DNA of 64,000 bases from Halorubellus salinus (GCF_020567525.1 NZ_JAJCVI010000001.1:558001-622000), one strand, 5' to 3'. Counted from the first letter of the stretch, positions 1 through 8,624 are shown. The notes: a model not told the origin generated them from the letters alone. Program-made: numbers and translations.

Positions 1-963
1 GGATTCCAGGCGCCCGACTGGCTCGTCCCCGACCTCGAGGACGGGACCGCACCCGACATGAAAGCCGAGGGGCTCGAGAACACCATCGACCGTCTCGACG
101 GCGGCGTCGAGTTCTCCGGCGAGATCTGGCCGCGCGTCCAGTGGGCGTACGACGACGCCGGGCTCCGCGACCGCGGCGAGGAGGAGATCCGGACGCTCCT
201 CGAAGCCGTCGGCGAGGAACTCACCGGCGTGGTCGTCCCGAAGGTCGGCCGCGTCGCGGACGTCGAGCGAGCCATCGACGTCGTCGCACGCGCCGAGGAA
301 GCAGCGGGCCTCCCCGAGGGGTCGACCGAGCTCTCAGTCATCGTCGAGACCGCCGCCGCGCGCTCGGACCTCCGGGACATCGCGATGCTCGGGAACGAGG
401 ACGCTCACGGTGGCGGTCGCCTCGCCGGCCTCGTCTTCGGACCCGTCGACTACACCGCCGAACTCGGCGGGCGCGCCATCGACGGCGACCGCCCGCGCTG
501 GGACGGCCTCCTCGAAGCGCTGTCGAACGAGGCGAGCGCGAACGACGTCGTCGCCGTCGGCGGCCCGTTCGACAAGCTCTTCGAGGAACGCGCCGGCGTC
601 ACGTACTACAACGCCCCGGCGTACGCGGACCAGGTCGAGCGCGAGGCCGCGGTCGGGCTCGACGGCTCCTGGAGCCTCTACCCCAAGCAGACCATCCAGG
701 CGAACCGCATCCACATGCCGACGCCGACCGAACTCGAGCGCGACGTCTCGAAGATAGAGCGCTTCAATCAGGCGAAATCAGAAGGCACCGGGGCGGTGAC
801 CGTCGACGGGCAGATGGTCGACGAGGCGACGTTCAAGAACTTCGCGAACACCGTCGAGACCGTCCGTACCATCCACGCCCGCCACCCCGACCAGACGAGC
901 GAGGTCTACGCGGACGGCCTCCTGGAGCGCGCCCTCGAACTCGACACCGACTGGCAGCGATAA
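1..963 (+). CDS. mcl: CitE-like malyl-CoA / beta-methylmalyl-CoA lyase (3' part)
   Basis: The frame is open to the first base of the window, so the N-terminus (probably about 25 residues) is missing. About 320 codons are visible. The start of the visible part reads PDLEDGTAPD, the metal/substrate loop of HpcH/HpaI-CitE aldolases. Further family features are the metal-binding Glu in the SVIVETAAARSDLR stretch, the metal-binding Asp in FGPVDYTAELGG, and a CoA-site-like SLYPKQ segment. In haloarchaea this family includes the lyase that cleaves beta-methylmalyl-CoA to glyoxylate and propionyl-CoA in the methylaspartate cycle; the assignment of that substrate here is inference from overall resemblance. 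A haloarchaeal apparent malate synthase of the same superfamily is the alternative. The next gene is convergent, so no operon context is available on this side. Confidence 0.8.
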   Translation, partial: GFQAPDWLVPDLEDGTAPDMKAEGLENTIDRLDGGVEFSGEIWPRVQWAYDDAGLRDRGEEEIRTLLEAVGEELTGVVVPKVGRVADVERAIDVVARAEEAAGLPEGSTELSVIVETAAARSDLRDIAMLGNEDAHGGGRLAGLVFGPVDYTAELGGRAIDGDRPRWDGLLEALSNEASANDVVAVGGPFDKLFEERAGVTYYNAPAYADQVEREAAVGLDGSWSLYPKQTIQANRIHMPTPTELERDVSKIERFNQAKSEGTGAVTVDGQMVDEATFKNFANTVETVRTIHARHPDQTSEVYADGLLERALELDTDWQR

Positions 964-1014
964 TCGCTCGACGCCGACATCGACAGTCGTCACGCACCAC
1001 TGTCGCGTCGATCT

Positions 1015-1719
1015 TCAGCGTTCGTCCTCGTCGCTCCGGCCGTTCCGATGCGGTCGAACGCGGCCACCGGGAGGGTCGGCGTGGATGCGCCGGCGTTCCT
1101 GCTTCTCCTTGAACCACTTCTGCCGGACGCGTTCCTCCTGCGCGCGCTCGTCGAGACGCCGTCGGATACGTTCGGCGTCGTGCTGTAACCGAGGGATGAC
1201 AGCGTGTTCGAGAGCCCTGACGCGTCGCTGCGTGGTCTCGATGACGTCCACGAGCAGCAAAGCGGCCGTCTCCAGTTCCGCGAACGCGACGAGTTGCTCG
1301 ACGAGCGCCTCGTACGCGTCCACGAGCTCGTCGACGACCGGGCTCATTCCGAGCAACCCGTACCCGTGATGCGCGAGGTCGGTTCGCACGCCGGTGGCCT
1401 CGAACTGCGGGAGCGCCACCCCCAGGATGGGTTTTCGAGACGTCGTTATCTCGGGGTGGACGCTGCGAGCACGCACGAGTCCGTCGATGACGACTTGGCC
1501 TTCGAGCGCGCGAACGCGGTCGAACAGCGACTGGGCGCGCTCGAACCGCGACTGCAGTTCGCGTTGCGCGTCCTGGTACTCGTCGAGGAGGTCGAGGAAC
1601 TCGAGCACGAGCCCGTCGCGCTTGCGTTCCAGGACGTGATGGCCGCGTTCCGCGAGTTCGATGCGGTCCTCGATGGCGTGGAGGTTGTGTCGCGTGGGAG
1701 TCGTCTTCCGAGACCGCAT
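1015..1719 (-). CDS. atpD: V/A-type ATP synthase subunit D (stand-alone copy)
   Basis: The 234-residue protein begins with the subunit D signature TPTRHNL, then ERGHHVLERKRDGL, and near residues 90-100 has the TTSRKPILGVALPQ stretch followed by the conserved YGLLG. Long helices at both ends fit the central rotor stalk coiled coil. Subunit D normally sits at the end of the atp operon; here the flanking genes are a malyl-CoA lyase (convergent) and a DUF5788-like gene, with no other ATPase subunit in sight. The C-terminal tail is unusually basic and Pro/Gly-rich for this otherwise helical subunit. It may be the sole D gene displaced from its operon, or a diverged paralogue; the window cannot decide. 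Confidence 0.75.
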   Translation of the reverse strand: MRSRKTTPTRHNLHAIEDRIELAERGHHVLERKRDGLVLEFLDLLDEYQDAQRELQSRFERAQSLFDRVRALEGQVVIDGLVRARSVHPEITTSRKPILGVALPQFEATGVRTDLAHHGYGLLGMSPVVDELVDAYEALVEQLVAFAELETAALLLVDVIETTQRRVRALEHAVIPRLQHDAERIRRRLDERAQEERVRQKWFKEKQERRRIHADPPGGRVRPHRNGRSDEDER

Positions 1720-1795
1720 CTGTTCGGACGAGGTGACGTCTCCACGACGTATCGTTATGGCGGACGTTCTCGACGCCGCGCGGCCCGGAACGCAC

Positions 1796-2218
1796 CTACC
1801 GCTGGATGTTGTCGAGGAAGTCGAGCCAGGCGCGATGGGACTCGACGTGTCGCTCGTGCCGGTCCGCCTCGAGGCTGCGCTCGCTGAGGTCGGCGAGCGC
1901 GGCGAGCGCGCGGTCGAGGCCGACGATGCTGTCGGCGAGCGCGGTCGCTTCGTCGACCGTCAGGTCGGCGGTTGCGAGGCGTTCGCGTCGACGCTCCCGC
2001 TCGGTGCCGAGGCGGTCACGCACGTCCTTCACGCGGTCGCGTTCCGCCGGCGTGAGCGTCCGCTGGTTGCGCGTCGTGACGACGAACTCGCGAAGCGCGA
2101 CGTCGGTGTCGTCGATCGTGACGGAGTCCGGGACTCGCGAGCCGACGGTCGCGGTTCCGCGGTCGACCCGGCGAAGGAGCGCGTGACGCTCCGCGTCGTC
2201 GAGCGAGTTGCACGCCAT
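1796..2218 (-). CDS. Conserved haloarchaeal protein, DUF5788-like
   Basis: A 140-residue acidic, Arg/Glu-rich, largely helical soluble protein without membrane segments or cysteine motifs (a single Cys near the start). The middle reads REFVVTTRNQRTLTPAERD, followed by a long charged helix; this pattern recalls the uncharacterised haloarchaeal DUF5788 family, an assignment from memory. The start at 2218 (MACNSLDDAERHALL) is preferred to an in-frame start nine codons upstream because the extra residues are not protein-like and helical homology begins at LDDAERH. It is transcribed in the same direction as the ATPase subunit D gene 76 bases downstream and may share a transcript with it. Function unknown. 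Confidence 0.65.
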   Translation of the reverse strand: MACNSLDDAERHALLRRVDRGTATVGSRVPDSVTIDDTDVALREFVVTTRNQRTLTPAERDRVKDVRDRLGTERERRRERLATADLTVDEATALADSIVGLDRALAALADLSERSLEADRHERHVESHRAWLDFLDNIQR

Positions 2219-2259
2219 ACCCGGTGATTGGGGCGGAACGAGCAAGTGTCTTCCCCGCG

Positions 2260-2835
2260 TCAGGCGGTCCCGCCGTCCTCGGATTCGTACGCGAGTTCCG
2301 CGTGCTCGACGAGCGTGTCCAGCAAGCCGTCGCGGAGGTCGTCGAGACGGTCGCGGAGCGCCCGCACGCGCTCGTCGTCGCTCGCCGCCGGGTCCGGGTG
2401 GTCCTCCGAGATCGTCGTCACCTTCGACTGCAAGCGGAGGTACTCCTGGAGCGCGTCGTCGTAGTTCGAGCGCAGTAACTCGCGTCGAACGATCGTTCTG
2501 AGCTCGTCGCGATCGATCGGTTTGCAGACGTACTGCTCGAAGTCCATGTCGATGATGTCGTATCCGGGGTCGAGCGCGGTCACCATCACGACGCGCCCGT
2601 CGTAGCCGCGGTCGCGGAGTCGCTCCAGGACCTCGTCACCGTGCAGTCCCGGCATCCGACGGTCGAGGAGGACGACGTCGACCGTCGCGTCGACGACGTC
2701 GAGCGCTTCCTCGCCACCGTACGCCACCTCGACGTCGTGGTCGTCCGCGAGGAACGTTGCGTACACGTCCGCGACGCGCTCCTCGTCGTCCACCACCACG
2801 ACGCGACCACCGCCCGAAACACCCCCGGAAACCAT
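2260..2835 (-). CDS. HalX-domain response regulator
   Basis: 191 residues. Residues about 10-125 form a receiver domain: VVVVDDEE acidic pocket, phospho-acceptor Asp in VVLLDRRMPG, the MVTA Thr, and Lys in VCKPID. Residues about 125-190 are a charged helical region (SKVTTISEDHPD onward) matching the HalX output domain of haloarchaeal regulators. The start at 2835 is chosen because a TATA-like box lies about 20 bases upstream (leaderless arrangement) and because sequence upstream is not domain-like. No histidine kinase is adjacent, so the partner is unknown. An inverted repeat just upstream of the TATA box (2863-2877) could be an operator. Confidence 0.85.
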   Translation of the reverse strand: MVSGGVSGGGRVVVVDDEERVADVYATFLADDHDVEVAYGGEEALDVVDATVDVVLLDRRMPGLHGDEVLERLRDRGYDGRVVMVTALDPGYDIIDMDFEQYVCKPIDRDELRTIVRRELLRSNYDDALQEYLRLQSKVTTISEDHPDPAASDDERVRALRDRLDDLRDGLLDTLVEHAELAYESEDGGTA

Positions 2836-2853
2836 GTCAACGGGTAACGCGTC

Positions 2854-2877
2854 ATTAAACAAGTAACTGGTCGTTAC
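2854..2877 (-). promoter_or_regulatory. TATA-like box with upstream inverted repeat, response regulator gene
   Basis: Read on the minus strand, TTTAAT (2854-2859) lies 19 bases ahead of the ATG, and GTAAC-N5-GTTAC (2863-2877) lies directly upstream of it, at the place where a basal-factor or regulator site is expected. A further GGTAAC half-site occurs at 2843-2848. Confidence 0.4.
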
Positions 2878-3020
2878 CACGTTCACCGTCGCGATTACAT
2901 CAATCTCGAACCACCTCGGATTGAAACGAGCGCCGTCCGACCGGCAAAACCGCAGCATCGGGTGCACGCGGTCGCCACGGTCCGAAGAACCTAATCGTTC
3001 GCTCGGCCAACGCCGGAGGT

Positions 3021-3725
3021 ATGCCCCCGGAAGCCGTGTTCTTCGACCTCGACGACACCCTCTACCCGTACGCTCCCTGTAACGACGCAGGGAAACGCGA
3101 AGCGTGGCGGACCGCGCTCGAGCTCGGGTACGACCTCGACCGCGACGCCTTCGAGACGCTCTACCAGGAAGGCCGCCGCGAGACCAAACGGGAACTCGCC
3201 GGCACCGCGAGCGCACACGAACGCTTCCTCTACTTCAAGCGCGCCATCCAGATCCACACCGGCACCCACAAGTCCGAGCACGCACTCGAACTCGGCGAAG
3301 CGTACTGGGAGGCGTACGTCCACGAGATGGAGATACACGACCACGTCGAGCGCGTGTTCCGCGAACTCCAGGCCGCCGACGTCCACGTCGGTATCGTCAC
3401 GAACCTCACGACGCGCATCCAGCTGAAGAAGATACACCACCTCGGCATCGAGCCGTACGTCGACCTCCTCCTCACGAGCGAGGAGACCGGGCGCGAGAAA
3501 CCCAGTAGCGTGATGTTCACCGACCCGCTCGCCCAGTTCGACACGCGCCCGAGCGACGCCGCGTTCGTCGGCGACAACCCGACCGCGGACATCGAAGGTG
3601 GGAACGCCGTCGGCCTCGAGACCGTCCTCTTCGACCCGCGCCACGAGCACGAAGACCTCCGCGGCCGCATGCAGCCAGACCATCAGGTTCACGACTTCGC
3701 GGCCGTAACCGAGGTGCTGTTATGA
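3021..3725 (+). CDS. HAD-superfamily hydrolase (phosphatase)
   Basis: 234 residues with the four HAD motifs in order: nucleophile DLDDTLY near residue 9, Ser/Thr motif IVTN around 125, Lys in EKPSS about 160, and the acidic motif [10 protein letters not shown] about 190. The helical cap after motif I (residues 20-110) is of the C1 type, as in small phosphomonoesterases. The stop overlaps the start of the downstream class II aldolase gene (ATGA), so the two are translationally coupled and probably act in one sugar- or nucleoside-phosphate salvage route. Substrate is not predictable from sequence alone. Confidence 0.85.
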   Translation: MPPEAVFFDLDDTLYPYAPCNDAGKREAWRTALELGYDLDRDAFETLYQEGRRETKRELAGTASAHERFLYFKRAIQIHTGTHKSEHALELGEAYWEAYVHEMEIHDHVERVFRELQAADVHVGIVTNLTTRIQLKKIHHLGIEPYVDLLLTSEETGREKPSSVMFTDPLAQFDTRPSDAAFVGDNPTADIEGGNAVGLETVLFDPRHEHEDLRGRMQPDHQVHDFAAVTEVLL

Positions 3726-4363
3726 CGAACGAAGCCATCCGCGACGCCGTCGTCGAACACGCCCCCGAACTCGCCGCACTCACCCCCGGCCGCACCGGGA
3801 ACCTCTCCGTGCGCGACGGCGACGCGTTCGCCATCACCCCCACGGGCGTCCCCTACGACAGCTTCGACACCCCGGACGTCCCGCTCGTCTCCCTCGACGG
3901 CGAACACCTCGACGGCGCCATGGACCCAAGCAGCGAGGTCCCCATGCACCGCCACATCTACCGGTTCGACGAACCCGGCGCCATCGTCCACACGCACTCG
4001 CCGTACGCCACCACGCTCGCCACCCTCCACGAGGAACTCCCCCCCATCCATTACATGATCGTCGCCGTCGGCAAACGCGTCCCCGTCACCGAGTACGCGC
4101 CCTACGGCACCGAAGCCCTCGCGAAGAACGCCGTCGACGCCATGCGCGAGGCCCAATCGACTGCAACCATCATCGAGAACCACGGCCTCGTCGTCACCGG
4201 CCCCGACCTCCCCACCGCCATCGAGAACACCGTCCACGTCGAATCCCTCTGCGAACTCTACCTCCGCGCCAAAGCCATCGGCGGCACCCCCCACGAACTC
4301 ACCGACGACCAACTCGACGTCGTCCTCCAGAAGTTCGAATCCTACGGCCAGAGCGACGACTGA
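3722..4363 (+). CDS. Class II aldolase/adducin family protein (fuculose-phosphate-aldolase-like)
   Basis: 213 residues. The zinc site is visible: HTHSPYAT (His-x-His near residue 93) plus a later His in [10 protein letters not shown]; the catalytic Glu is in the [11 protein letters not shown] stretch about residue 75, and TGNLSVR near the N-terminus is the phosphate-binding segment. The family cleaves ketose 1-phosphates to DHAP and an aldehyde. The gene overlaps the HAD phosphatase gene by four bases. A role in salvage of 5-deoxy-sugars (the DHAP shunt) or fuculose/ribulose phosphate metabolism is possible; that is inference. It ends exactly tail-to-tail with the opposing DUF5305 gene, leaving no intergenic bases. 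Confidence 0.82.
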   Translation: MTNEAIRDAVVEHAPELAALTPGRTGNLSVRDGDAFAITPTGVPYDSFDTPDVPLVSLDGEHLDGAMDPSSEVPMHRHIYRFDEPGAIVHTHSPYATTLATLHEELPPIHYMIVAVGKRVPVTEYAPYGTEALAKNAVDAMREAQSTATIIENHGLVVTGPDLPTAIENTVHVESLCELYLRAKAIGGTPHELTDDQLDVVLQKFESYGQSDD

Positions 4364-5584
4364 CTAATTTTCGTCGCCGTGACTCGCGGCACTGGATGGC
4401 AGATCGTCCTCCGACCGCTCGTCCCTGTCCAAGAACGAGAAGTCGAACGAATCGAGTCCATCGTCAGCGTCGCCCGTCGGTTCCTCCGCCCCGGCCGCCG
4501 GCTCGCGAGCCTCGTCGAGCACCGGCGGTCGATACGTGTACAGGTAGCCGTCGTGCACCACGTAGAACACCTCCTCGCCCGGCGCCTCGATGACTCCATT
4601 CTCCGTATCGATAGCGAAATCCACCAGACTCCCGAGCGACGACGCCTCCGCCTCCGGCAACTCGAGGGCTTCCTCTGGGAGTCGAATCTCCGAGATCCAC
4701 TCGTCGAACTGGTTCCGGTCGTCGAGATACTCCAGCCGGGCATGTTCCTGCTCGGTCAACGGAAGCGATCCACGACGCTGCACGACCACCAGCACGCCGA
4801 GACCACCGCACCCGATGAAGAAGAGTATCGGACTGATGAACTCCCGGAGAGGCTCGAACGAACGTTCGCGTGTAACCATCTCCGTCCGTTCGAACGACTC
4901 GACGTTCGGGCCGGCATTCGAAACGCGATACGTTCCCTCATCGAAGCGGAGCGAGAGTCGGTGCGTGGTCTTCCTATCGACCTCTCTTCCGTTCACCAAT
5001 CCGGACACGATGACAGTTGCTCGCAGGTATAATTGCGTCCGGTCCGACGGCTTTCCAAGGCGCTCCTCGATTGTTGTCACCTCGTTACCGAGTGCTGTAG
5101 CGTTCGTCGAGAAGGGCACGCGAATCGAGTCGTCCGGGCGCAACGTCGTTCCGTCGATCGAACCGATGGTACGCGTCCGCTGCCAGACGACGGTCGTGTT
5201 CTCGGAGTTCGGTTCAGTCACCAGTCCTCGTTTCACGACCGCCAACGTGACGCGACTGTTCAACTCACCGCTCTCACGGGCCCGATACGAGAACCGGTAC
5301 GCACCCTCGAACCGAGGGGACACCGTCGCGAAGTACACCGACCGGTTCGAGAGATTGGAACCCACCGAGTACAGCGGGTTCTGTTGTGTGACGACGGCCC
5401 TGTGATCGAATTCGCTCTGGACGCTCCACGACGGCGCCTGCCGCTCGAAGCGCTCTTCTCCGGGGTCGACATGCGTGGTGTAGACCAGCCACCCGCCGGT
5501 CACGGTGACGAGCGCCAAAAGGAGGACCAGGACCAGGAACTGCTCGTCCAAGAGCGCACGGAGCCGAAGCGCCTGATCGGTCAT
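4364..5584 (-). CDS. DUF5305-type two-TM membrane protein
   Basis: 406 residues. One membrane helix at about 16-38, a large extracellular beta-rich domain with several N-x-S/T sequons (residues 40-240), a second helix about 245-265, then a cytoplasmic acidic tail. This layout matches the haloarchaeal DUF5305 family. The gene lies 48 bases downstream of the SipW-like signal peptidase gene on the same strand and is likely cotranscribed; recurrence of this partner beside such peptidases suggests an accessory role in assembling the secreted DUF1102 protein. Codon use is less GC-biased than in neighbouring genes. No enzymatic motif is seen. Confidence 0.75.
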   Translation of the reverse strand: MTDQALRLRALLDEQFLVLVLLLALVTVTGGWLVYTTHVDPGEERFERQAPSWSVQSEFDHRAVVTQQNPLYSVGSNLSNRSVYFATVSPRFEGAYRFSYRARESGELNSRVTLAVVKRGLVTEPNSENTTVVWQRTRTIGSIDGTTLRPDDSIRVPFSTNATALGNEVTTIEERLGKPSDRTQLYLRATVIVSGLVNGREVDRKTTHRLSLRFDEGTYRVSNAGPNVESFERTEMVTRERSFEPLREFISPILFFIGCGGLGVLVVVQRRGSLPLTEQEHARLEYLDDRNQFDEWISEIRLPEEALELPEAEASSLGSLVDFAIDTENGVIEAPGEEVFYVVHDGYLYTYRPPVLDEAREPAAGAEEPTGDADDGLDSFDFSFLDRDERSEDDLPSSAASHGDEN

Positions 5585-5632
5585 GAATTCTGAGTTCGCA
5601 AGACGACCGTTTAGTTATCACACCGCTTTGAA

Positions 5633-6793
5633 TCAGTAGAACCGGGTTAGAACGGCCCGGATTCGCGTAATGACCGATAGCTGTGATTCCCGTGACCGGT
5701 TCTTCAGGTTGCCCTGACCGGCGACACGAACGCCGAGGAGGTAGAACGGTATCGCGACAAGCGCGTCGATGGCCACTATCGGGGCCCACGGATGGAACGC
5801 GTGGAGTCCACGGATCACCGAGTGCGGGAGTACTGCGAGATAGCGGAACTCCGTGACGTAGCGTCTGTAGTGACCCGTCTGCGGTGGTGCATGCAAGGTG
5901 ACGGTTGCATTCAGCACGCGCCGACCACGAACCGTCGACTCTCGTGGTCGAACGTCGACACCGTCGCTGGCTGACTCAAGGAAGACGACAACTGGGACGA
6001 ACCCACCGTTGGCGACCGGATACGCCACGTTGTTCGATTCGCCCATGGGGATGACGGTCGGCCTTTCGGAGTCGAACTCTGCGCTCACGACCCCATACTC
6101 CTGCGTGCCGGCGGGAACGACCATCGCTGCGGTCGCGCCGACGACGAGGACCGCCGCCAAGGCTCCTATCATGACCCGGCTATCGACACCCGTCCTCCGC
6201 GATGTCACTCGTTCGCGGTTGCTCTCGTTCCCAGCACGCCACTCTCCCAGTACATACCAGAGCAGGGTGGCTGCGAAGACCAGGTACGCGAATCCGCTGG
6301 GCCCGAGCAACGAAGGCATCCCCAACGCAGCAGAAAGCCGACGCTGAGCCATCGATAACAGGGACTGCGTTCCTTCGATGGCGGTACCGAGGGCTGGAAC
6401 CACGACCACGTGCCCATCCACTTGGAGTGCCGTCGCAACGATTTGCGCACGCTTGACGGGCGGTTCCCCGCTTTCGAGGTCGGTGAACGGGTTCGCATCC
6501 CCTTTCGTGACGAACCCTCGATCCGTCTCCTCCACGACGCGATGAGTGGTGAGTCCGCCACCGTGGAGTTCCTCCGCACGAAACACGATAACGTCCCCTT
6601 CTCTCACAGCGGAATCGACTTGTATCGGTACTGCGACGAACCCGTCACCCGGTTCCAGCGTCGGGGACATACTGTCCGTCTCGACGTAGCTCAGTAACAC
6701 GGGCTGACCGAGGGCCGCTCCGGCGAGGAGGGACAGGACGACGCAGAGGCCCGCAACCTGCAGGAATACTACCCCCGTCTTCCTCAAGCCCAT
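5633..6793 (-). CDS. Signal peptidase I, archaeal/SipW type, with extra C-terminal domain
   Basis: 386 residues, about twice the catalytic core. Membrane helix at 7-29; catalytic Ser41 in ETDSMSPTLEPGD; catalytic His84 in LTTHRVVE (Ser/His dyad of the ER/SipW type, where bacterial LepB has Lys); acidic motif KGDANPFTD about 97-105. After the core come helices near 168-184 and 208-227, a beta-rich extracytoplasmic segment (about 230-330) and another helix about 340-360. SipW-type peptidases process dedicated substrates such as TasA. The neighbours, a DUF1102 secreted protein upstream and DUF5305 downstream, fit a dedicated export role. A TATA-like box at 6823-6830 suggests its own promoter. 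Confidence 0.88.
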   Translation of the reverse strand: MGLRKTGVVFLQVAGLCVVLSLLAGAALGQPVLLSYVETDSMSPTLEPGDGFVAVPIQVDSAVREGDVIVFRAEELHGGGLTTHRVVEETDRGFVTKGDANPFTDLESGEPPVKRAQIVATALQVDGHVVVVPALGTAIEGTQSLLSMAQRRLSAALGMPSLLGPSGFAYLVFAATLLWYVLGEWRAGNESNRERVTSRRTGVDSRVMIGALAAVLVVGATAAMVVPAGTQEYGVVSAEFDSERPTVIPMGESNNVAYPVANGGFVPVVVFLESASDGVDVRPRESTVRGRRVLNATVTLHAPPQTGHYRRYVTEFRYLAVLPHSVIRGLHAFHPWAPIVAIDALVAIPFYLLGVRVAGQGNLKNRSRESQLSVITRIRAVLTRFY

Positions 6794-6822
6794 GGCAAGA
6801 GCACCGATGAACCTACAAGATA

Positions 6823-6830
6823 TTGTTATA
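6823..6830 (-). promoter_or_regulatory. TATA-like box, signal peptidase gene
   Basis: On the minus strand TATAACAA lies about 30 bases ahead of the ATG at 6793, giving a short or absent leader. It sits in the 135-bp gap after the DUF1102 gene, so the peptidase can be transcribed separately from its presumed substrate. Confidence 0.5.
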
Positions 6831-6928
6831 CATCGGTTTCAGCGAGATTCGGTGGCTCAGAAACAGGACAGGTCGTCGCCGAAAGCGGGGGTGGGGTAGG
6901 TTACCGCCGAGGTGTCGGACGAAGTGGT

Positions 6929-7510
6929 CTATCCGCTCCCGTACGGGCCGTCTACGTCGGTGACAGCGAACCGTATCTCACCGCCCGGCAGACTAGCCTT
7001 GTCTCTCGTGTCGATTGCGACACCGACTAGCGTGGAGTTCCCCGAATCAAGCCCGCCGCCGCTCGCATTGGTCGTATCGTACCCGCCAAAGTCGTCCCAG
7101 CTCGGGTAGAAACTGTCCTCAGGGTAGGTGCCACTGTACTCTTCGTAGACTTCCTTCGGGACGAAGTGCCAACGGTTGGGATACGCCAGACCGGACTTGT
7201 CGATCGTGATGTCGAGGTCGTTCGGCCCGTTATTCGTCATCCGGAAGACGCCATCAAAGGTAGTCACAGCATCCGCATTGACCCCTTGACCACCATTGTT
7301 GTTGGGTCCAAAGTTCAGCTGTAGTTGCTTACCAACGTTCGCTGCGTACGGTGAGTCTTCATTCAATCCGAGGTATGCCGACTGATCACCGACGACATCG
7401 ACGGTGACCGTACGCGTTGCTTCGACACTGGCGAACGCGCCAGTGCCGATTGCAGCCGCCCCGCCGGCGGCGAGCGATCCGAGTCCGAGCATGAATTTTC
7501 TGCGGTCCAT
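6929..7510 (-). CDS. DUF1102-type secreted protein, TasA/camelysin-like candidate
   Basis: 193 residues. N-terminus MDRRKFMLGLGSL is a Tat-like signal, and the signal region ends GTGAFASVEATR, resembling SipW-dependent signals (G-T-x-A-F-x-S). The mature part begins with a beta-strand stretch carrying D-Q-SAYLGL (about 42-49), typical of DUF1102, and continues as a beta-rich, Asn/Gly/Asp-rich domain with no catalytic motif. It is first in a same-strand cluster with the SipW-like peptidase and DUF5305. A second protein with the same signal and motif is encoded at 8621. A fibre or matrix subunit role is inference from bacterial TasA/CalY loci. GC content is clearly lower than the window average. 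Confidence 0.72.
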   Translation of the reverse strand: MDRRKFMLGLGSLAAGGAAAIGTGAFASVEATRTVTVDVVGDQSAYLGLNEDSPYAANVGKQLQLNFGPNNNGGQGVNADAVTTFDGVFRMTNNGPNDLDITIDKSGLAYPNRWHFVPKEVYEEYSGTYPEDSFYPSWDDFGGYDTTNASGGGLDSGNSTLVGVAIDTRDKASLPGGEIRFAVTDVDGPYGSG

Positions 7511-8018
7511 CGTTCAATGTTCTCGTGTTGCGCGCTCCCGGTTCACTCGCTTCCGTGACGCTGGGGTTCACCGGGGGGCGCGTATCTTGCATGTGAACGG
7601 GGAACACTATTGGAATAGACAGGACGCGGGGTTCTCGGAGAGTGACACGAGAGGAGACAATCGCTGTTTCCCGAACGGGCAAAGAGGGACAGCGAACTGG
7701 CGAACATCCTTTGGAGCAGCTATACAATGACGTTACCGACGGCACTCGAGTTGCATCGACGCGTGAACGGCTTGGATGCTCTTCGGATAGTTCCGGGTAA
7801 CCAGGAGACGACTGGGAGTGACCGACAGGGAGCAGTCGCAATGGGAGTCATCGCAGGCGTCCGTTCGTGGTAACATCACTGGAACGAACCGCAGGCTACG
7901 ATATTTCGTTTATAACAAATTGCACGCCTTGCGTGGCTTTTGCTGCTATGAGGGGGCAGCAGCCGTCGTTTGATTCGTCGTATCGAGGGGGAACCACGCT
8001 GGGTTGGGATAGAGGGCG
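7511..8018. other. 508-bp divergent intergenic region between the two secreted-protein units
   Basis: Separates the DUF1102 gene (leftward) from the regulator gene (rightward) and is less GC-rich than surrounding DNA. It contains a clear TATA-like box for the rightward unit at 7909-7915, about 100 bases before the ATG, so a leader of about 80 nt is likely there. A 48-codon open frame (7727-7873, +) preceded by CTATACA is present but has no recognisable homology or coding signature; I do not call it. No tRNA or transposase remnant is recognised. Confidence 0.6.
7909..7915 (+). promoter_or_regulatory. TATA-like box upstream of the wHTH regulator
   Basis: TTTATAA preceded by an A/T-rich purine stretch. 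A start of transcription about 27 bases downstream would give a leader of about 80 nt before the ATG at 8019, long for a haloarchaeal gene and therefore possibly regulatory. Confidence 0.45.
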
Positions 8019-8624
8019 ATGAGCGAAGCCCAGGCACCGTCCGCTGCCGGGGGGCCAGCGGACGGGGACGACCCTGCGGACGCCGTGTTCTCGCGGGATG
8101 CGGTGCTGGAGATGCTGAGCAATCAGCGTCGGCGGTTCGTGATTCACGCGCTCAAGCGGGCGGACGGCCCGATGTCGGTGAGCGATCTCGCGGAGCGGGT
8201 CGCGAGCTGGGAGTACGACAAGCCCGTCGAGCAGCTCGATCACCGGGAGCGAAAGCGCGTGCGGAACGCGCTCCGGCAGTTCCATCTGTCGAAGATGGCG
8301 GAGTACGGGTTCATCGACTTCGACGCTCGACGCGGTACCGTGTCGCTCTCGGAGGAGGCCGAGCGCGCGAACTTCTACGTGGACTCGCTCACCGGCGGCG
8401 ACATCCCGTGGGGCGTGTACTACCTCGGGTTCTCGGCGGTCGCACTCGTCGCCGTCACCGGAACGTCGATGGGCGTCCCGCCGTTCTCGTGGGTGTCGCC
8501 GAGCGCGTGCGGGGTGTTCCTTACGGTGGCGCTCCTGGTGTCGTCCGTCGGGCACTGTTACGATAACTACTATCGGATGCGTCTCGGCGCACGCGAGAAA
8601 CCCGCGGAGGTCGGGGATCCGTGA
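8019..8624 (+). CDS. Membrane-anchored winged-helix regulator, DUF7344-type
   Basis: 201 residues. Residues about 24-115 are a winged helix of the haloarchaeal DUF7344 kind: VLEMLSNQRRRFVIHAL, SVSDLAERVASWEY and RKRVRNALRQFHLSKM, followed by the wing-like RRGTVSLSEEA. Two membrane helices follow (about 132-152 and 158-177), so the DNA-binding domain faces the cytoplasm from the membrane, a one-component arrangement. The stop overlaps the start of the next gene (GTGA), so regulator and secreted protein are translationally coupled. Divergent placement opposite the DUF1102 operon makes control of both units plausible; the ligand or signal is unknown. Confidence 0.8.
   Translation: MSEAQAPSAAGGPADGDDPADAVFSRDAVLEMLSNQRRRFVIHALKRADGPMSVSDLAERVASWEYDKPVEQLDHRERKRVRNALRQFHLSKMAEYGFIDFDARRGTVSLSEEAERANFYVDSLTGGDIPWGVYYLGFSAVALVAVTGTSMGVPPFSWVSPSACGVFLTVALLVSSVGHCYDNYYRMRLGAREKPAEVGDP

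Noticed and set aside
7727-7873. 48-codon open frame upstream of the wHTH regulator
   Set aside because: No recognisable homology, no acidic bias typical of this genome and no conserved context.
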